Assembly (NCBI GenBank): GCA_033558025.1
Contig: JAUCEF010000003.1
Location: 310,001-374,000 of the forward strand
Source of the DNA: Phytophthora sp. 'mugwort'
Lineage: Eukaryota > Oomycota > Peronosporomycetes > Peronosporales > Peronosporaceae
Reading direction: 5' to 3'
Length of the DNA: 64,000 nucleotides
Position 1 is the first letter of the stretch. Each line of letters opens with the position of its first letter. Below the pieces are notes generated by a model. That model had not been told where the DNA came from, did no database searches, and worked only from the letters and a program-made list of their open reading frames with translations. Shown here in pieces: positions 54,851 to 64,000 of this stretch. The position numbers and the translations under genes are program-made.

Positions 54851-56620
54851 AGCCTCGTTTCGCATCTCGCCATCTTCGCGAAGTCATGGCTACGCACCAG
54901 CCGTTACGACAGTTGGACGGCAGATCAAGCTGTGGAAGTCCGCGATCAGTCTGCCCGGGAGATCTTCTTCGTAAGACACCGCCTGATTCTGGGCCAACAT
55001 CATCACTACGCTTTTTGCATTTGCCTGTCATGCACGAAACCTTGCTGATTGTGCCCGATAATGTGTGGTAATACCCCGTTGCAGGCGAGTCGCTATTACT
55101 TTCGCGAATATATATCCCGTTTGCAGAAGAGATATCGGTCTGTCGTCCATCGTGTCTGCCGAATCCCCTTTTTCCGCAGTGGGATTATCAGTGCTTTTAA
55201 GAACGATTCCGGCGGGTCTGCTTCTTATCTTATTTGGTTGGATACGGCTACCAATGCGGGCACCATTATAGCTTGGTTGCCTTCGTAAAAATCGTTAGCA
55301 GTCCATCCGTCCCGGCTGCCTTGTGTGTCTACTGAGTTCCTTAATTGCCTGGAGCACTTCAGTTTCTGTTATTGCTGATGTCAGGCTATCATTCTCCTCT
55401 CGGGTTACCTTCCGGTCCTCTGGAATATTTACAATATCCTCCGATTCCTTGTCGACAGGCGTGATCCTGTGACTCGTCCCGAGGATTGATTGCCACTTGC
55501 TCCTGAATTTATCCGCCATAGTCGCATGTCTGATGAATGGAAGTCCGTGACAGGCATTAATCTCCGTTACCTGTTGATCTCTCTCTCAGTCCGAAACCCT
55601 TTTAAATTTCCAGCGAAGCGCCGCCGCTGTACGTTCCAAGTAGTTGCCGATTCACAGTATATGTTCCTCTCTCATGTCTTCTCGATGGGAATGCAGCCAT
55701 TGCGCCCTCGTGTGAAGGCTGCATCTCTCTCGAACTCTTATTTTTCGGGCGTATCGGACCCCCGTTGTTTCACCCTTCGGCTTACCCGGCGAATCCTTTG
55801 GACGCTTAGTCTCGCCTCATCGTCCCACGGGGTGATCGTGGTACCGTTTCTGATGCAGTTGCCCTGCAATTCTGTGATCAATTCCTCGAGGACTCGCTCC
55901 AGTTGGTCAGTTCTGATAGGATATGGAGTCCGCCCTGTGTTAACCCTCTTGGGTTGGTCAACCGCATTTGCGAACATGCATCGTCACTCCTTGGCGATCA
56001 GACTCCACTGGCGATAATTAGTTGACACCCACTTAATGATGTTGCACCATGCCGAAGCTACATAAAAACGATTGATCCGACTTGCCGTCGACCCCGCCCA
56101 ATACGTGAAATTGTTGCTCTGCTCCCCAAATTGCTCGTCCTCCGGATGTTCCATTAAGTCCAGTGCGTCGCTCATGGCAAGTGACTCTAGGATCCGAGCT
56201 AGCGCTGGACTCTCCTGTCGTCCTGACGCTCTTTCCCCCAGCCTATCGACGCGCGGGTTCTGAGCGCTGTTAAAGTCCCCAGCTATAATCTCGGGTCTGC
56301 GGTCACCCTAACATTCTCACAACTTGGTGAAGAATTGCTCCCTCTCCTGCCTGCTGTTTGGTGCGTAAATATTCACAAAGATGGCGTCATCTCTCAGTTT
56401 TATGGCTATCTGCCTGGTGTTTGTTGGGATCCCCTCCCATACGCTAGTCTGTTTCGCCACTGCTGGGGGTAGTAGGCATGCAACCCCTCCCGCTTGCCCG
56501 GACCCGATACTCCAATACGACATTTGTGGTTGGTCCGGGTTGTGCTGCTGTTCCCCATACCCTTCGCCACGTCGCCTCAAGCTTCGCGGCCTCCTTCTGG
56601 GTCGCAACATGTGTTTCCTG
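54851..56620 (-). pseudogene. LINE (L1-like) retrotransposon, 5'-truncated and deleted
   Basis: The endonuclease part reads GGVACLLPPAVAKQ, TRQIAIKLRDDAIFVNIYAP and SRQEREQFFTKL (56500-56317). Later frames have an endonuclease end (ARILESLAMSDALDLMEHPE, FTYWAGSTASRINRFYV). A linker follows (ITETEVLQAIKELSRH, about 55370). The RT start reads YRPISLLQTGYIFAKVIATR and LQRG near 55110-55060. The catalytic FADD box is absent, so most of the RT is deleted. The 5' end is fused to Gypsy G integrase. Confidence 0.72.
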
Positions 56621-57324
56621 GACGCATGCACCGCATTCTTCAATGCAAACTCAACGAGTGGGAGCATCGAGCTCCATTGCTTGGGTCTGTCTGCACAGAC
56701 GCTCCGATGCATGTCTTCGAAGACGCGACTCACGCGTTCAGCCTGACCATCGGTCTGCGGATGGCCCGCTGTGGACATGTCGAGTCGAGTGCCGAGCACC
56801 TTAAAGACCGACGTCCAAAACTTATCCGTGAAACGAGGATCTCGATCCGAGACAATTGCCTCTGGTAGACCGTGCTGTGGAAAGACACGATCCACGAACA
56901 GCGTGGTTGTTCCTTCTCCATCGATGGAGTCCAGCACCGCCGCTAAATGAGCCATCTTGCTCAATCCGTCGACAAAGACCACGGTGCCCGTGGTGCCCGC
57001 CGCATCCCGTGGCAGGCCGAACACAAAGTCTATACGCATGGATTGCCAACACCCCGTGGGTACGGGCAAGCTTACCAACGGCGCTGCTGAGTGTGGCGAG
57101 GGTTTAACCCAATGGCACGTCTCACACGTGCGTACATACGTTCTGACCCACTGGTAAAGCATAGGCCACCAATAGTGGGAGCTCACCGAGCTGTAGGTTT
57201 TTTCTTGGCCGAGATGACCACCAAATGGGGTATCATGTGCCTCAGAGAGGATACGATACTTGAGATCCACTTCGTGAGGAAGCACGACTCGTGGGGTGTC
57301 TTCTGGACCAGTACCGTAGTACAA
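56604..57324 (-). pseudogene. Gypsy G integrase, nearly open, 3' end lost
   Basis: One open frame covers HDTPFGGHLGQEKTYSSVSS, YVRTCETCHWVKPSPH (zinc-binding HHCC region), MRIDFVFGLPRDAAGTTGTV (first catalytic Asp), VSDRDPRFTDKFWTSVFKVL (second Asp), GHPQTDGQAERVSRVFEDMH (Glu) and FALKNAVHAS. All three D, D, E residues are present. The frame continues into LINE endonuclease sequence after about residue 235, producing a chimeric reading. Confidence 0.8.
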
Positions 57325-57472
57325 TAGGCCATCATCGAGCGTGTATCAATGTAGCCTCGAGCGCAACGCGCTGACAGCTTAATGTCTGAGTTAGCACACT
57401 CCGCGCTTCCTAGCGCATGTAGCAGATCTACGCAGGACTCGTCATGCGCGTACGCCGCGCGGATCAAGTCTG

Positions 57473-57976
57473 TCACAGACGAACCGTCGTGACGTGAGCG
57501 ATCTCATAGTCTGGCCTGCGTAATAATGCATCGGCCAAGACGTTCTGCATGCCAGGCTTGCACATCACCTCGAAGTTGTACTCCGCAAAGAAGGAGAGCC
57601 AACGGGCCATTTTCTGAGAGAGATGATGCGGCTGCGTCGCATGATCAGTGTAGATCACAAACGGCTTGGAGCCGAGCAGGTGAACCCTGAATTTGACGAG
57701 CGCATACTTCATCGCAAGTAGCTCTTTGTCGTGGACTGGATAGTTCTTCTCAGCAGCCTTAGGTGGCGAGATTCAAACGCGATCACGCGTTCACGCCCTT
57801 CAGCGTCTGCTTGTAACAAAGCACTGTCGATGAAAAGTCCGACGCGTCACAGACGACACTGAAAGGACGATCGGGATCTGGCAACGCCAGGGTCGGGGCC
57901 TGAAGGAGACTCTCCTTAATGACTTCAAAAGCCGCTTGATGTCCGGTGTCCCAATACCAGTCCACATCATTATTAA
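57473..57976 (-). pseudogene. Gypsy G RNase H
   Basis: From 57976, NNDVDWYWDTGHQAAFEVIK, then VVCDASDFSSTVLCYKQTLK, the usual start of Gypsy RNase H. After a break near 57780 the frame 57712-57473 gives KPFVIYTDHATQPHHLSQKM, ARWLSFFAEYNFEVMCKPGM and NVLADALLRRPDY. The sequence up to 57976 adjoins the left TTAA of piggyBac 2. Confidence 0.75.
57973..57976. repeat. TTAA target-site copy, left of piggyBac 2
   Basis: Followed by the element end CCCCTCCGTTACC. Its partner is 60363-60366. With one TTAA removed together with the element, the Gypsy frame is restored across the joint. Confidence 0.8.
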
Positions 57977-60362
57977 CCCCTCCGTTACCAGAAAATCCAT
58001 GCAAGGAACGGCATATTTCGTTGTATCTTACGACTTCTTTTTAATATAGATGTTTGTATGGTGATGCACTATCTACGCCAGGAGAGAACAAGATGAATGT
58101 ATAGAATAGTAGAGGTTTATCAGATTTAAGTCGTAAGTTTACGACGTTAAGATACGAAGCGATCTCAGAATCTGTCACTTACGACTTTAAAAAAATATGT
58201 GGCTAAACAAAGCTTTGCCTTGAGTCACAACATATGCCTGATTGGAGGAAAATTAGACGTAAAGATAGCAAAAACGGCACATTGTCGATGTATATTAAAT
58301 CACTTCCTATAAAAGAATCAGTGTCTCACTTTTTTTGCTCTTCGTCACCCTCGTTGTCCGCGTCATCACTTGCTTGGCCCTGCACCAGCTCACGGCGAGT
58401 CGGCTTGCGTTTCCCGATCTTTCCCGAGTGACGCAGCACGACACGCTTTCCTAGCGACACCGGGATGACAGAGCCACTGCTTAAGTCCTCGTGCCATATC
58501 TGGTAACACGTTTTTAGTACGCCGCCATATGTGCTGCGCGCCTTCGGGCAAAGAAAATACTTTGCATCAGGATGCGAGCAATTATCCCAGTAATGAGACA
58601 GTCACACAGTCATCGAACTGGATGTGCTTGTGTCCAGTAAGACAGCGGCGCTTGTGGGACTTGGTGGGGGTGGAATTCGTGCTTACGTCAAAGAAGTCCT
58701 CCGCGGTTACCTGCAATAGCTGCTTATGAAGCAGCGTGTGCCACTCCTCTCGATCCTTGGGCACCAGCCGCTTGATCGCGGGCGTAGACTTGTGCGTAAT
58801 GTAGGCGTTTACCAGCGCCAGATCCTGAAATCCCATAAACAGTGATTTATAGTATTCCTGGAATAGCGAAGATGTCTGCACCGAATAAGCCTGGAGGCAG
58901 AGTTGATCGTAGACGTCAACTCCGCTCATCCAGCGCTGGTAGTCGGTGACTAACTTTGAGCACTGGAACAGATTGACGCCCGCCCCCTTCAAATTTCGGC
59001 GAATAGAAACTTCGGCCATGACAGGACCGGTAGCCAAGTAGTGCACCGGCTTCCGGTCCCACTAATGACACGCCACCATTGTTGGTATGGCGACGGAGCG
59101 CGAGAAAGTAAAAGATCCACGCTCAATGCCCCGCGGCCGTGTCTGCCGCTTCTCCACAATCCGCTTGTTAAAACCATGCCGGTTCGTCATGATAGTGCCA
59201 AGAACGTATATGCCATAGAAAGAAGCTGTATGGCTAAGGCCACCGAGGAATAGAAACGATAAATGACCACCAAGCGAAAACACTGATGCTGACGCCAAGA
59301 ACAATTTTCATGTTCCTAACGACTGCAGCAGCACCAGTCTTGTTGTCAAATGCTTGTTCATTACTGTCTTCTTGTTCTCTTTTGCCTACATAAACTTCAA
59401 AACTGTAACATACGACGTTGTCAAACACACTGCAAATACACAAGTCGCAACTTGCGATTTAAAAATGTACAAAAAAGTACTAGTGGCAGTATGCGGAGAC
59501 TGAGTCGCACACCATGAAGATCTTTGTGCCATAACGATGCGGTTTATCTGGCATTAACATTCGCGTGGTGTTCCACTTGGACGTAGCGGGTAGCAGCCCT
59601 TCGTCGAATGAAAAGTGACTGGGTAGCGACCAGCCCGAAAGAAACTGCTTCTGCAATACGTCCACTACTGGACGCAACTTCCACAATTTGTCACGAATGC
59701 GAAGGGCCGCATTGTTTACGAAATGCATGTCTCGCAGAATAGAAGTACAACGGTTGCGGGGCATGTACTTGCCAAACGTAGCTGCAGGTAATGCACCATC
59801 AGAAGGCATAGCCCAGTGTCGCGAAAATCTGCTCTTGACGGGTTCAGCATACTAGTCACAAGCAATCCAATCATTTTTAATTCGAATCTATGATTTAGTA
59901 ATGGGTAGATAATAATATACGAACCAATAAATGCTTGCCCTTCCGGAAAGATATAGCTCCACTCGTTTGACAGGCTTGAAGGCCGCCTGCTCTTCCCCCT
60001 CTCGCCTTTAGCTGCCGCCAGAGGTGCTTGAAATCAATTCAGGAACGGCGAAGGTGACCGCCGACTCCTTGTTTGGTCGCTGGGCCGGATGCGTATCATC
60101 CAGCAAATTCGAAAGTGAGACCGGAACCACTCAATCAAATCCATCTTTCTTTTTACCCATCCGGTCGCAACCCATTCCTTTTTTTACTCCATGTCCCTTT
60201 TTTGCTTTTCCCAAAACCTCTCTCAGTTATATAATTTTATTCAAGATTTTGGTAATGAAACCTTTTTTCCGAGCCAACTCCTATACTAAGCGGGAAACTA
60301 AGCCGTAACTTACGACGTGTGCCCTTCTCTAGGTCGTTACTTACGACTTTGGGAACGGGGAT
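57977..60362 (-). mobile_element. piggyBac transposon 2 (2386 bp) nested in Gypsy G
   Basis: Bounded by TTAA on both sides, with short related ends CCCC...GTTACC and CCCCGTTCCC (reverse complement at the right). Subterminal copies of ACTTACGACTTT or close variants lie near 58028, 58130, 58176, 60308 and 60337. The transposase gene is on the minus strand. Ends are shorter and less alike than in piggyBac 1, and the motifs differ, so it is another family. Confidence 0.8.
58590..59809 (-). pseudogene. piggyBac 2 transposase, parts visible
   Basis: The piece 59809-59480 has FGKYMPRNRCTSILRDMHFV, FSFDEGLLPATSKWNTTRML (first Asp) and KPHRYGTKIFMVCDSVSAYC. After an intron-like gap (59480-59310), frames give SFYGIYVLGTIMTNRHGFN and SFTFSRSVAIPTMVACHWWD, then MSGVDVYDQLCLQAYSVQTS and YYKSLFMGFQDLALVNAYI, ending near 58590. 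This is the piggyBac core in order. The N-terminal part before 59809 is not clear. Introns versus frameshifts cannot be fully separated by eye. Confidence 0.65.
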
Positions 60363-60366
60363 TTAA
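60363..60366. repeat. TTAA target-site copy, right of piggyBac 2
   Basis: Lies in CTCCTTAAA of the Gypsy RT/RNase H connection (minus strand), directly next to the inverted element end. Confidence 0.8.
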
Positions 60367-61230
60367 GGAGATTGGATAGTGGCCTAGCCACCTCAGCATA
60401 GTTCTTGCTGTACTTGTGCAAGTAATTGACCAGGCCAAGCCACTTCCGTAAGTCTTTCTGTTTTTTGGAACCGGCCAGTCTACAATGGTCTTCACCTTGC
60501 CGGGATCCGCTCGAAGGCCTCGCTTCCCAATGAAGCATCCCAAAAAGGGATCTCTTCCGCGATGAAGACACACTTGTCAATGTTGGCATACAATATGTGT
60601 GTGCGCATGCACTCGAGCACCGCTCGCAGGTGCTCATGTGGTTCTCCATATCAGTCTTTCCGTGCTCCGCACGACTGTGGACGAATATATCGTCGAAGTA
60701 TGTCTGAACATATGCCCTGTGGGGCCTGAACAGTTGCGTCACAAGACGATTGAACGTCGCAGGCGCGTTCGACATCCCTTGGGGCATTACTAGCCACTCC
60801 CACAGCATACCGCTCGGAGTGTTGACCGCCGTAAGCGGAGTTTCGCTTGCTCGCATGAGCAATTGATAGTATCCATCGACTAAGTCGAGGGCACTGTACA
60901 CCGTACACCCCGTCATGTTGTTCTGGAAAACGTCCTTCCTAGGAATAGCCGTTTGCGCCGGAATGGTGGCCGCGTTGAGCTTGTTAAAAGCATGAACGAT
61001 TCGCCCCTTGCCATTCGGCTTTCTGACACAGAACGTAGGCGTTGAGTGTGGAGACTTGCTCTCGCGCACCATACTCGGCTCGTGCTTAGCACGGAAGAAC
61101 GCGTCGATGACGTCACACTGTTCTCGTGGCAAAGGCCACTGCCTTGTCACGCACTATTTGGTTGCAGGAACCAGGTCAATCTCGTGACGTACACCTCGAT
61201 CCGAAGTTAGCCTCGTGGGAGATTCTTTCG
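60367..61230 (-). pseudogene. Gypsy G reverse transcriptase
   Basis: The frame 61150-60341 reads MTRQWPLPREQCDVIDAFFR, TFCVRKPNGKGRIVHAFNKL, YSALDLVDGYYQLLMRASE, TAVNTPSGMLWEWLVMPQGM, SNAPATFNRLVTQLF and the catalytic TYFDDIFVHSR. One frameshift near 60690 leads to another frame. The end, LRKWLGLVNYLHKYSKNYAE followed by VARPLSNLL, abuts the TTAA of piggyBac 2. This is one of the best preserved RTs in the window. Confidence 0.82.
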
Positions 61231-62153
61231 AGACCACGTCTTGATACTTCTTTACCAAAGGGTAGTACGGATCCGAGGGATCCTTGAAGAATCGAGGATC
61301 CTGCGCGCATTCAGCGCCTTCTTGGTGTCCTCAAGGACTGCTTTATCCAAAAACGACGACGCGTTTAGCTCCTTTTCAGGTCGTAGAATGACCAACTCGG
61401 CTAACTCGCTGGTCTTCAAGGCGTCGCCGACCTCGGCCATGGACATCTCGTCCAGCTCCAACAGAGCATCCGCAGTGGGCATAGTCTCTAGACTGATGTC
61501 GACATCGACTTCCCCTACCAGTCCGTTGATGAATGTATATAAAGCTGGTCGCTATCACCAGGCGTATCTTCACTCGTCATGCTAGACGCATCAGACGCTC
61601 TGCGTCTCATGGCTGACTCTTGGCGTCGTAGCCTTCTCCCCGCTGAGACTGTTTGCCTCGGAGAGGTCCTAACAGTCATATAAGCTGCGTCTCCAGGTGC
61701 TTACATCGTGTGCGTTTCACCCGAGACTGGTATGTCTTGACCGACTGCCGTCGCAGAGCTGCGATGCTCGCAGCCTCCACCCCGTGGATTACGTGCTACG
61801 TCACCTCCATTAGTGGCCCTCGGCCTTGATGGCCCGGCCCATGGCCGGCCACACTACGCAAGGCATGTAGCGACACCTCAACGTCGTGATGAGTGTCACT
61901 TTCGTGACACATGTCACCTGTGTCACCCAGTGGGTTACCTGCCGCTCCAGTCACAGCCCACGAGCACTGCTCGGGGACCCTTGCCCTCGACACCTTCAGT
62001 GTCTACAAGTTCGGATACTCCGATGTCCAGCACGTTGACCGACTCGGTCCAGTGCCCGCGCCAAAAGCGCTTTTGCTTCCTAGCAGAGGTGAGTTCATGA
62101 CTCACCAAAGCTCCACCAGGAGTAAAGCGCGTTGCGCCCAAAAGCTTCGACCT
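61231..62153. other. Gypsy G protease-RT linker
   Basis: The minus strand near 61480-61250 reads MSMAEVGDALKTSELAELV and ALEDT-like linker coding ahead of the RT. The 61600-62150 stretch has only broken frames; it spaces protease and RT as in related elements. Confidence 0.4.
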
Positions 62154-62735
62154 CTAATCAATCCATGGCTCATGGCGTTCCAGCCATGCCATGCCCAGGA
62201 TGAGGTCGTACCAGGAATCCAGGACCGGGACCAGACAACGTTCCACGCTATCGAAGTCGAGAAACTTCACGCCCATGTTCACAGGAATCTTAGGCACCAT
62301 GACACGGGTCTTCGTCGCTAGGCGAACAGTGATGATGTCACTCCTGCGCTCCCTGACCGCTTTAGCGTATTGCTGACTTCCTTCCATCGTGGAGCGTCGA
62401 GCATAGTTGCCCGACGCCCCGGAATCGATCAAGATGATCCATGGCTTCTCAAAGCCCCACCGTCGTCTCGACGACGAACAAGCCCGGTTGCAGGCACGTT
62501 CCGTCTTAGAGATTACGGATCTCTCCGGGGCTGGGCCCTGTTGCCATCCACCTCCATAAGACTCAACAGAACTCAGTTTCCCCCAGCAGGACGCCGCGCC
62601 TACTGAGTGTCGCCGTTTCCCCGCGACAAGCCGATGGCTTGGCTCGACGCAGAGCGAAGGCTCATAGGAGCTTGACGCAACCTGCGTGACGGTAAGGTTG
62701 CCCTCAAATGGGTAGTGCTTCGGCAGATGAAGCAC
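62154..62735 (-). pseudogene. Gypsy G aspartic protease
   Basis: A 193-codon frame. The second half shows KPWIILIDSGASGNYARRST (active-site D-S-G), VRLATKTRVMVPKIPVNMGV, FLDFDSVERCLVPVLDSWYD and LILGMAWLERHEPWID. All protease landmarks are in order and unbroken. The first part looks like frameshifted Gag tail. The protease would cut the Gag-Pol polyprotein. Confidence 0.8.
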
Positions 62736-62983
62736 CGACGAACACCCATACGATGCTCGGCAGCATGAAGCTCAGCTTCCTCATCTTCAGCGCAGCTGAG
62801 ATCCATAGGAACTGGTCCCTCTAACGGAGTAGTGTTAGCAACACCCCAACCAAGTCGAGAGGACTTGAAGTTGAACTCGGTGTGGTATTGCAGATCCGGA
62901 TAAGATGGAAGTTGACCGGTAGCTGGAGGATCCACGTCGCCAGCAGCAGTCATAACAGTGTCAAGGTGGTGGATCCGGACCAT
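62600..62983 (-). pseudogene. Gypsy G Gag C-terminus with decayed zinc knuckle
   Basis: Reads TPLEGPVPMDLSCAEDEEAE, LHAAEHRMGVRRCFICRSTT, HLRATLPSRRLRQ. The CFICRSTTHLRATLP block corresponds to a CCHC knuckle whose last cysteine position is altered. It lies directly upstream of the protease in another frame with an overlap, as after a programmed or accidental shift. Confidence 0.6.
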
Positions 62984-63049
62984 GCGACACGCCTGGTCTG
63001 TATATGGTACGGATACTGGACCCGTCCCGTGGGGTGAGGGCTAGGTACT

Positions 63050-63768
63050 AGATCCGATCAGTTTAGCGCACACCGGGTTCAAGATCCGTAGCTAAAGGGA
63101 GGTAGAGTGGAGACGGGTGGCCAGGAATAGGTCAGAGATGGGATCCTGGGTTATAAGTAGTCCGTAGGATAGGTTTTTGGATGGGATCCGAAGGTAGATA
63201 GCCTAGTCTAAGGTACAAATCAGAACCAAATTTGCACTGGAAGACCGACTTGCTTATAGTATAGGGGATTTTTATTGGCCCCATATATAGACCAGGTCTA
63301 AGCTTTGGCGATCTTCCTGCACACGTGGCAGCCACTGGATAGCTTGGCCAGGTCGCGCTCGCCCTTTGGCTTCTCAACACCCTTCAAGATCCCGCTATTG
63401 GAAGCGGTAAGCATCGTAAAGGAACAAGAACAAATCCGGTAAGGAGCAAGGACACCCTCAAGAAGGAACAACTCCGGATCATGTATTTCTATTATGGATC
63501 CACAAGGTCTACGTAAGAGCTCAAGACCAAACCAACACCGGATCTCGTGCGCAGGAAAACCCGAGCAGATCCACCCCCTCCCAAGTCCCCACAAGGACGT
63601 CCAAGCCCCACCAAGTGCGCATCTCGTGTCAACGGAAAGAGCAGTATAGCCCGCTGACGGGTAGACGAGGTGAACCACTCAGCAACAACACGGCCGTCGG
63701 CGTACCCACTCCGTTAGTCGGCGGCTGGGCGCAGTGCGTGTGAGTTGAGATCCTACTGAATTTCAGTG
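63050..63768 (+). repeat. Gypsy LTR, family F, second copy (approximate start)
   Basis: Shares the ordered blocks described for 48841-49600. Its last 138 bp also occur inverted at the window end. The stretch just after it, CCACTCCACCACAGCATC, parallels CGCTACACCACAACATGC after the first copy, as expected for the leader next to an LTR. Confidence 0.6.
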
Positions 63769-64000
63769 GATCCACTCCACCACAGCATCATCATGGGACT
63801 CACTGTGAAATCCCGCGTCGCCAAGTGATCCGGGCACGCGCACCATTGTGATGGAGTGGACTCACTGAAATTCAGTAGGATCTCAACTCACACGCACTGC
63901 GCCCAGCCGCCGACTAACGGAGTGGGTACGCCGACGGCCGTGTTGTTGCTGAGTGGTTCACCTCGTCTACCCGTCAGCGGGCTATACTGCTCTTTCCGTT
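63631..64000. repeat. Perfect inverted repeat, arms 138 bp, spacer 94 bp
   Basis: Arm one 63631-63768 and arm two 63863-64000 are exact reverse complements. The inner ends carry the palindrome CACTGAAATTCAGTG. Weaker similarity continues about 20 bp into the spacer. The arms are the 3' part of LTR F in opposite orientations, and arm two runs off the window. Confidence 0.85.

Larger units (their letters stand above)
56604..63000 (-). mobile_element. Ty3/Gypsy copy G, interrupted by piggyBac 2
   Basis: Reading the minus strand from 63 kb: Gag end, protease, RT, (piggyBac 2), RNase H, integrase. The protein sequence matches copy A block by block, and several parts are better preserved. The 3' end is replaced by LINE sequence near 56.6 kb. 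The 5' LTR is not identified. Confidence 0.8.

Noticed and set aside
1..64000. Sequencing error as the general cause of the frameshifts
   Set aside because: The coiled-coil, BAP31-like and AP-3 genes are open over their full lengths in the same window. Error may still affect the long homopolymer runs.

Overview
The window looks like nuclear DNA of an oomycete, most likely Phytophthora or a close relative. I infer this from the mix of transposon families (Ty3/Gypsy, piggyBac, hAT, mariner, Harbinger, LINE, Crypton-like), the short GT-AG introns, and three intact host genes set in repeat-rich DNA. No database search was possible, so species and family names are inference.

The left 8.1 kb is the most unusual part. 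It is a decayed but recognisable endogenous virus of the Polinton-like/adintovirus type. It carries nearly a full virion-building set: a major capsid protein (6088-7809 +), a penton (4001-4899 +), an A32-type packaging ATPase (2881-3454 +), an adenain-like protease (5662-6039 -), a pVI-like minor capsid protein (5126-5647 -), a basic protein (4845-5129 -), a fibre with an S74 chaperone domain (1016-2729 -), an exonuclease-X-tail protein (7831-8146 -), two tRNA-like units, and a perfect hairpin. Almost every gene is broken by frameshifts or stops. No polymerase or integrase is visible; they may lie left of position 1.

From 8.3 to 17 kb come a possible Crypton tail, a frameshifted SET-domain gene, a stem-loop MITE, an intact 933-residue coiled-coil gene (11581-14382 +), a BAP29/31-like ER membrane gene with one intron (14505-15455 -), and a decayed hAT transposase. 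From 17 to 37 kb lie Gypsy copies A, B, D and E, a complete 3.6 kb piggyBac bounded by TTAA (24935-28565), a hAT remnant and a mariner-type transposase. The AP-3 complex beta subunit gene (37084-40431 -) is intact.

From 40.5 to 64 kb are a gag remnant, two perfect or near-perfect palindromes, a Harbinger transposase with Myb-like companions, a decayed kinase-like (possibly Crinkler-type) gene, 36-bp tandem repeats, Gypsy copy F, a pogo-type DDE tail, a truncated LINE, and Gypsy copy G, which is split by a second piggyBac (57977-60362) at a TTAA. The window ends in a 138-bp perfect inverted repeat of LTR sequence.

The three host genes stay open over long spans (933, 277 and over 1100 codons), so the frameshifts elsewhere are better explained by real decay than by sequencing error. 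Functionally, only the three host genes look active. The virus genes describe one former particle: capsid, penton, fibre, protease and packaging motor. The transposons describe layers of insertion.
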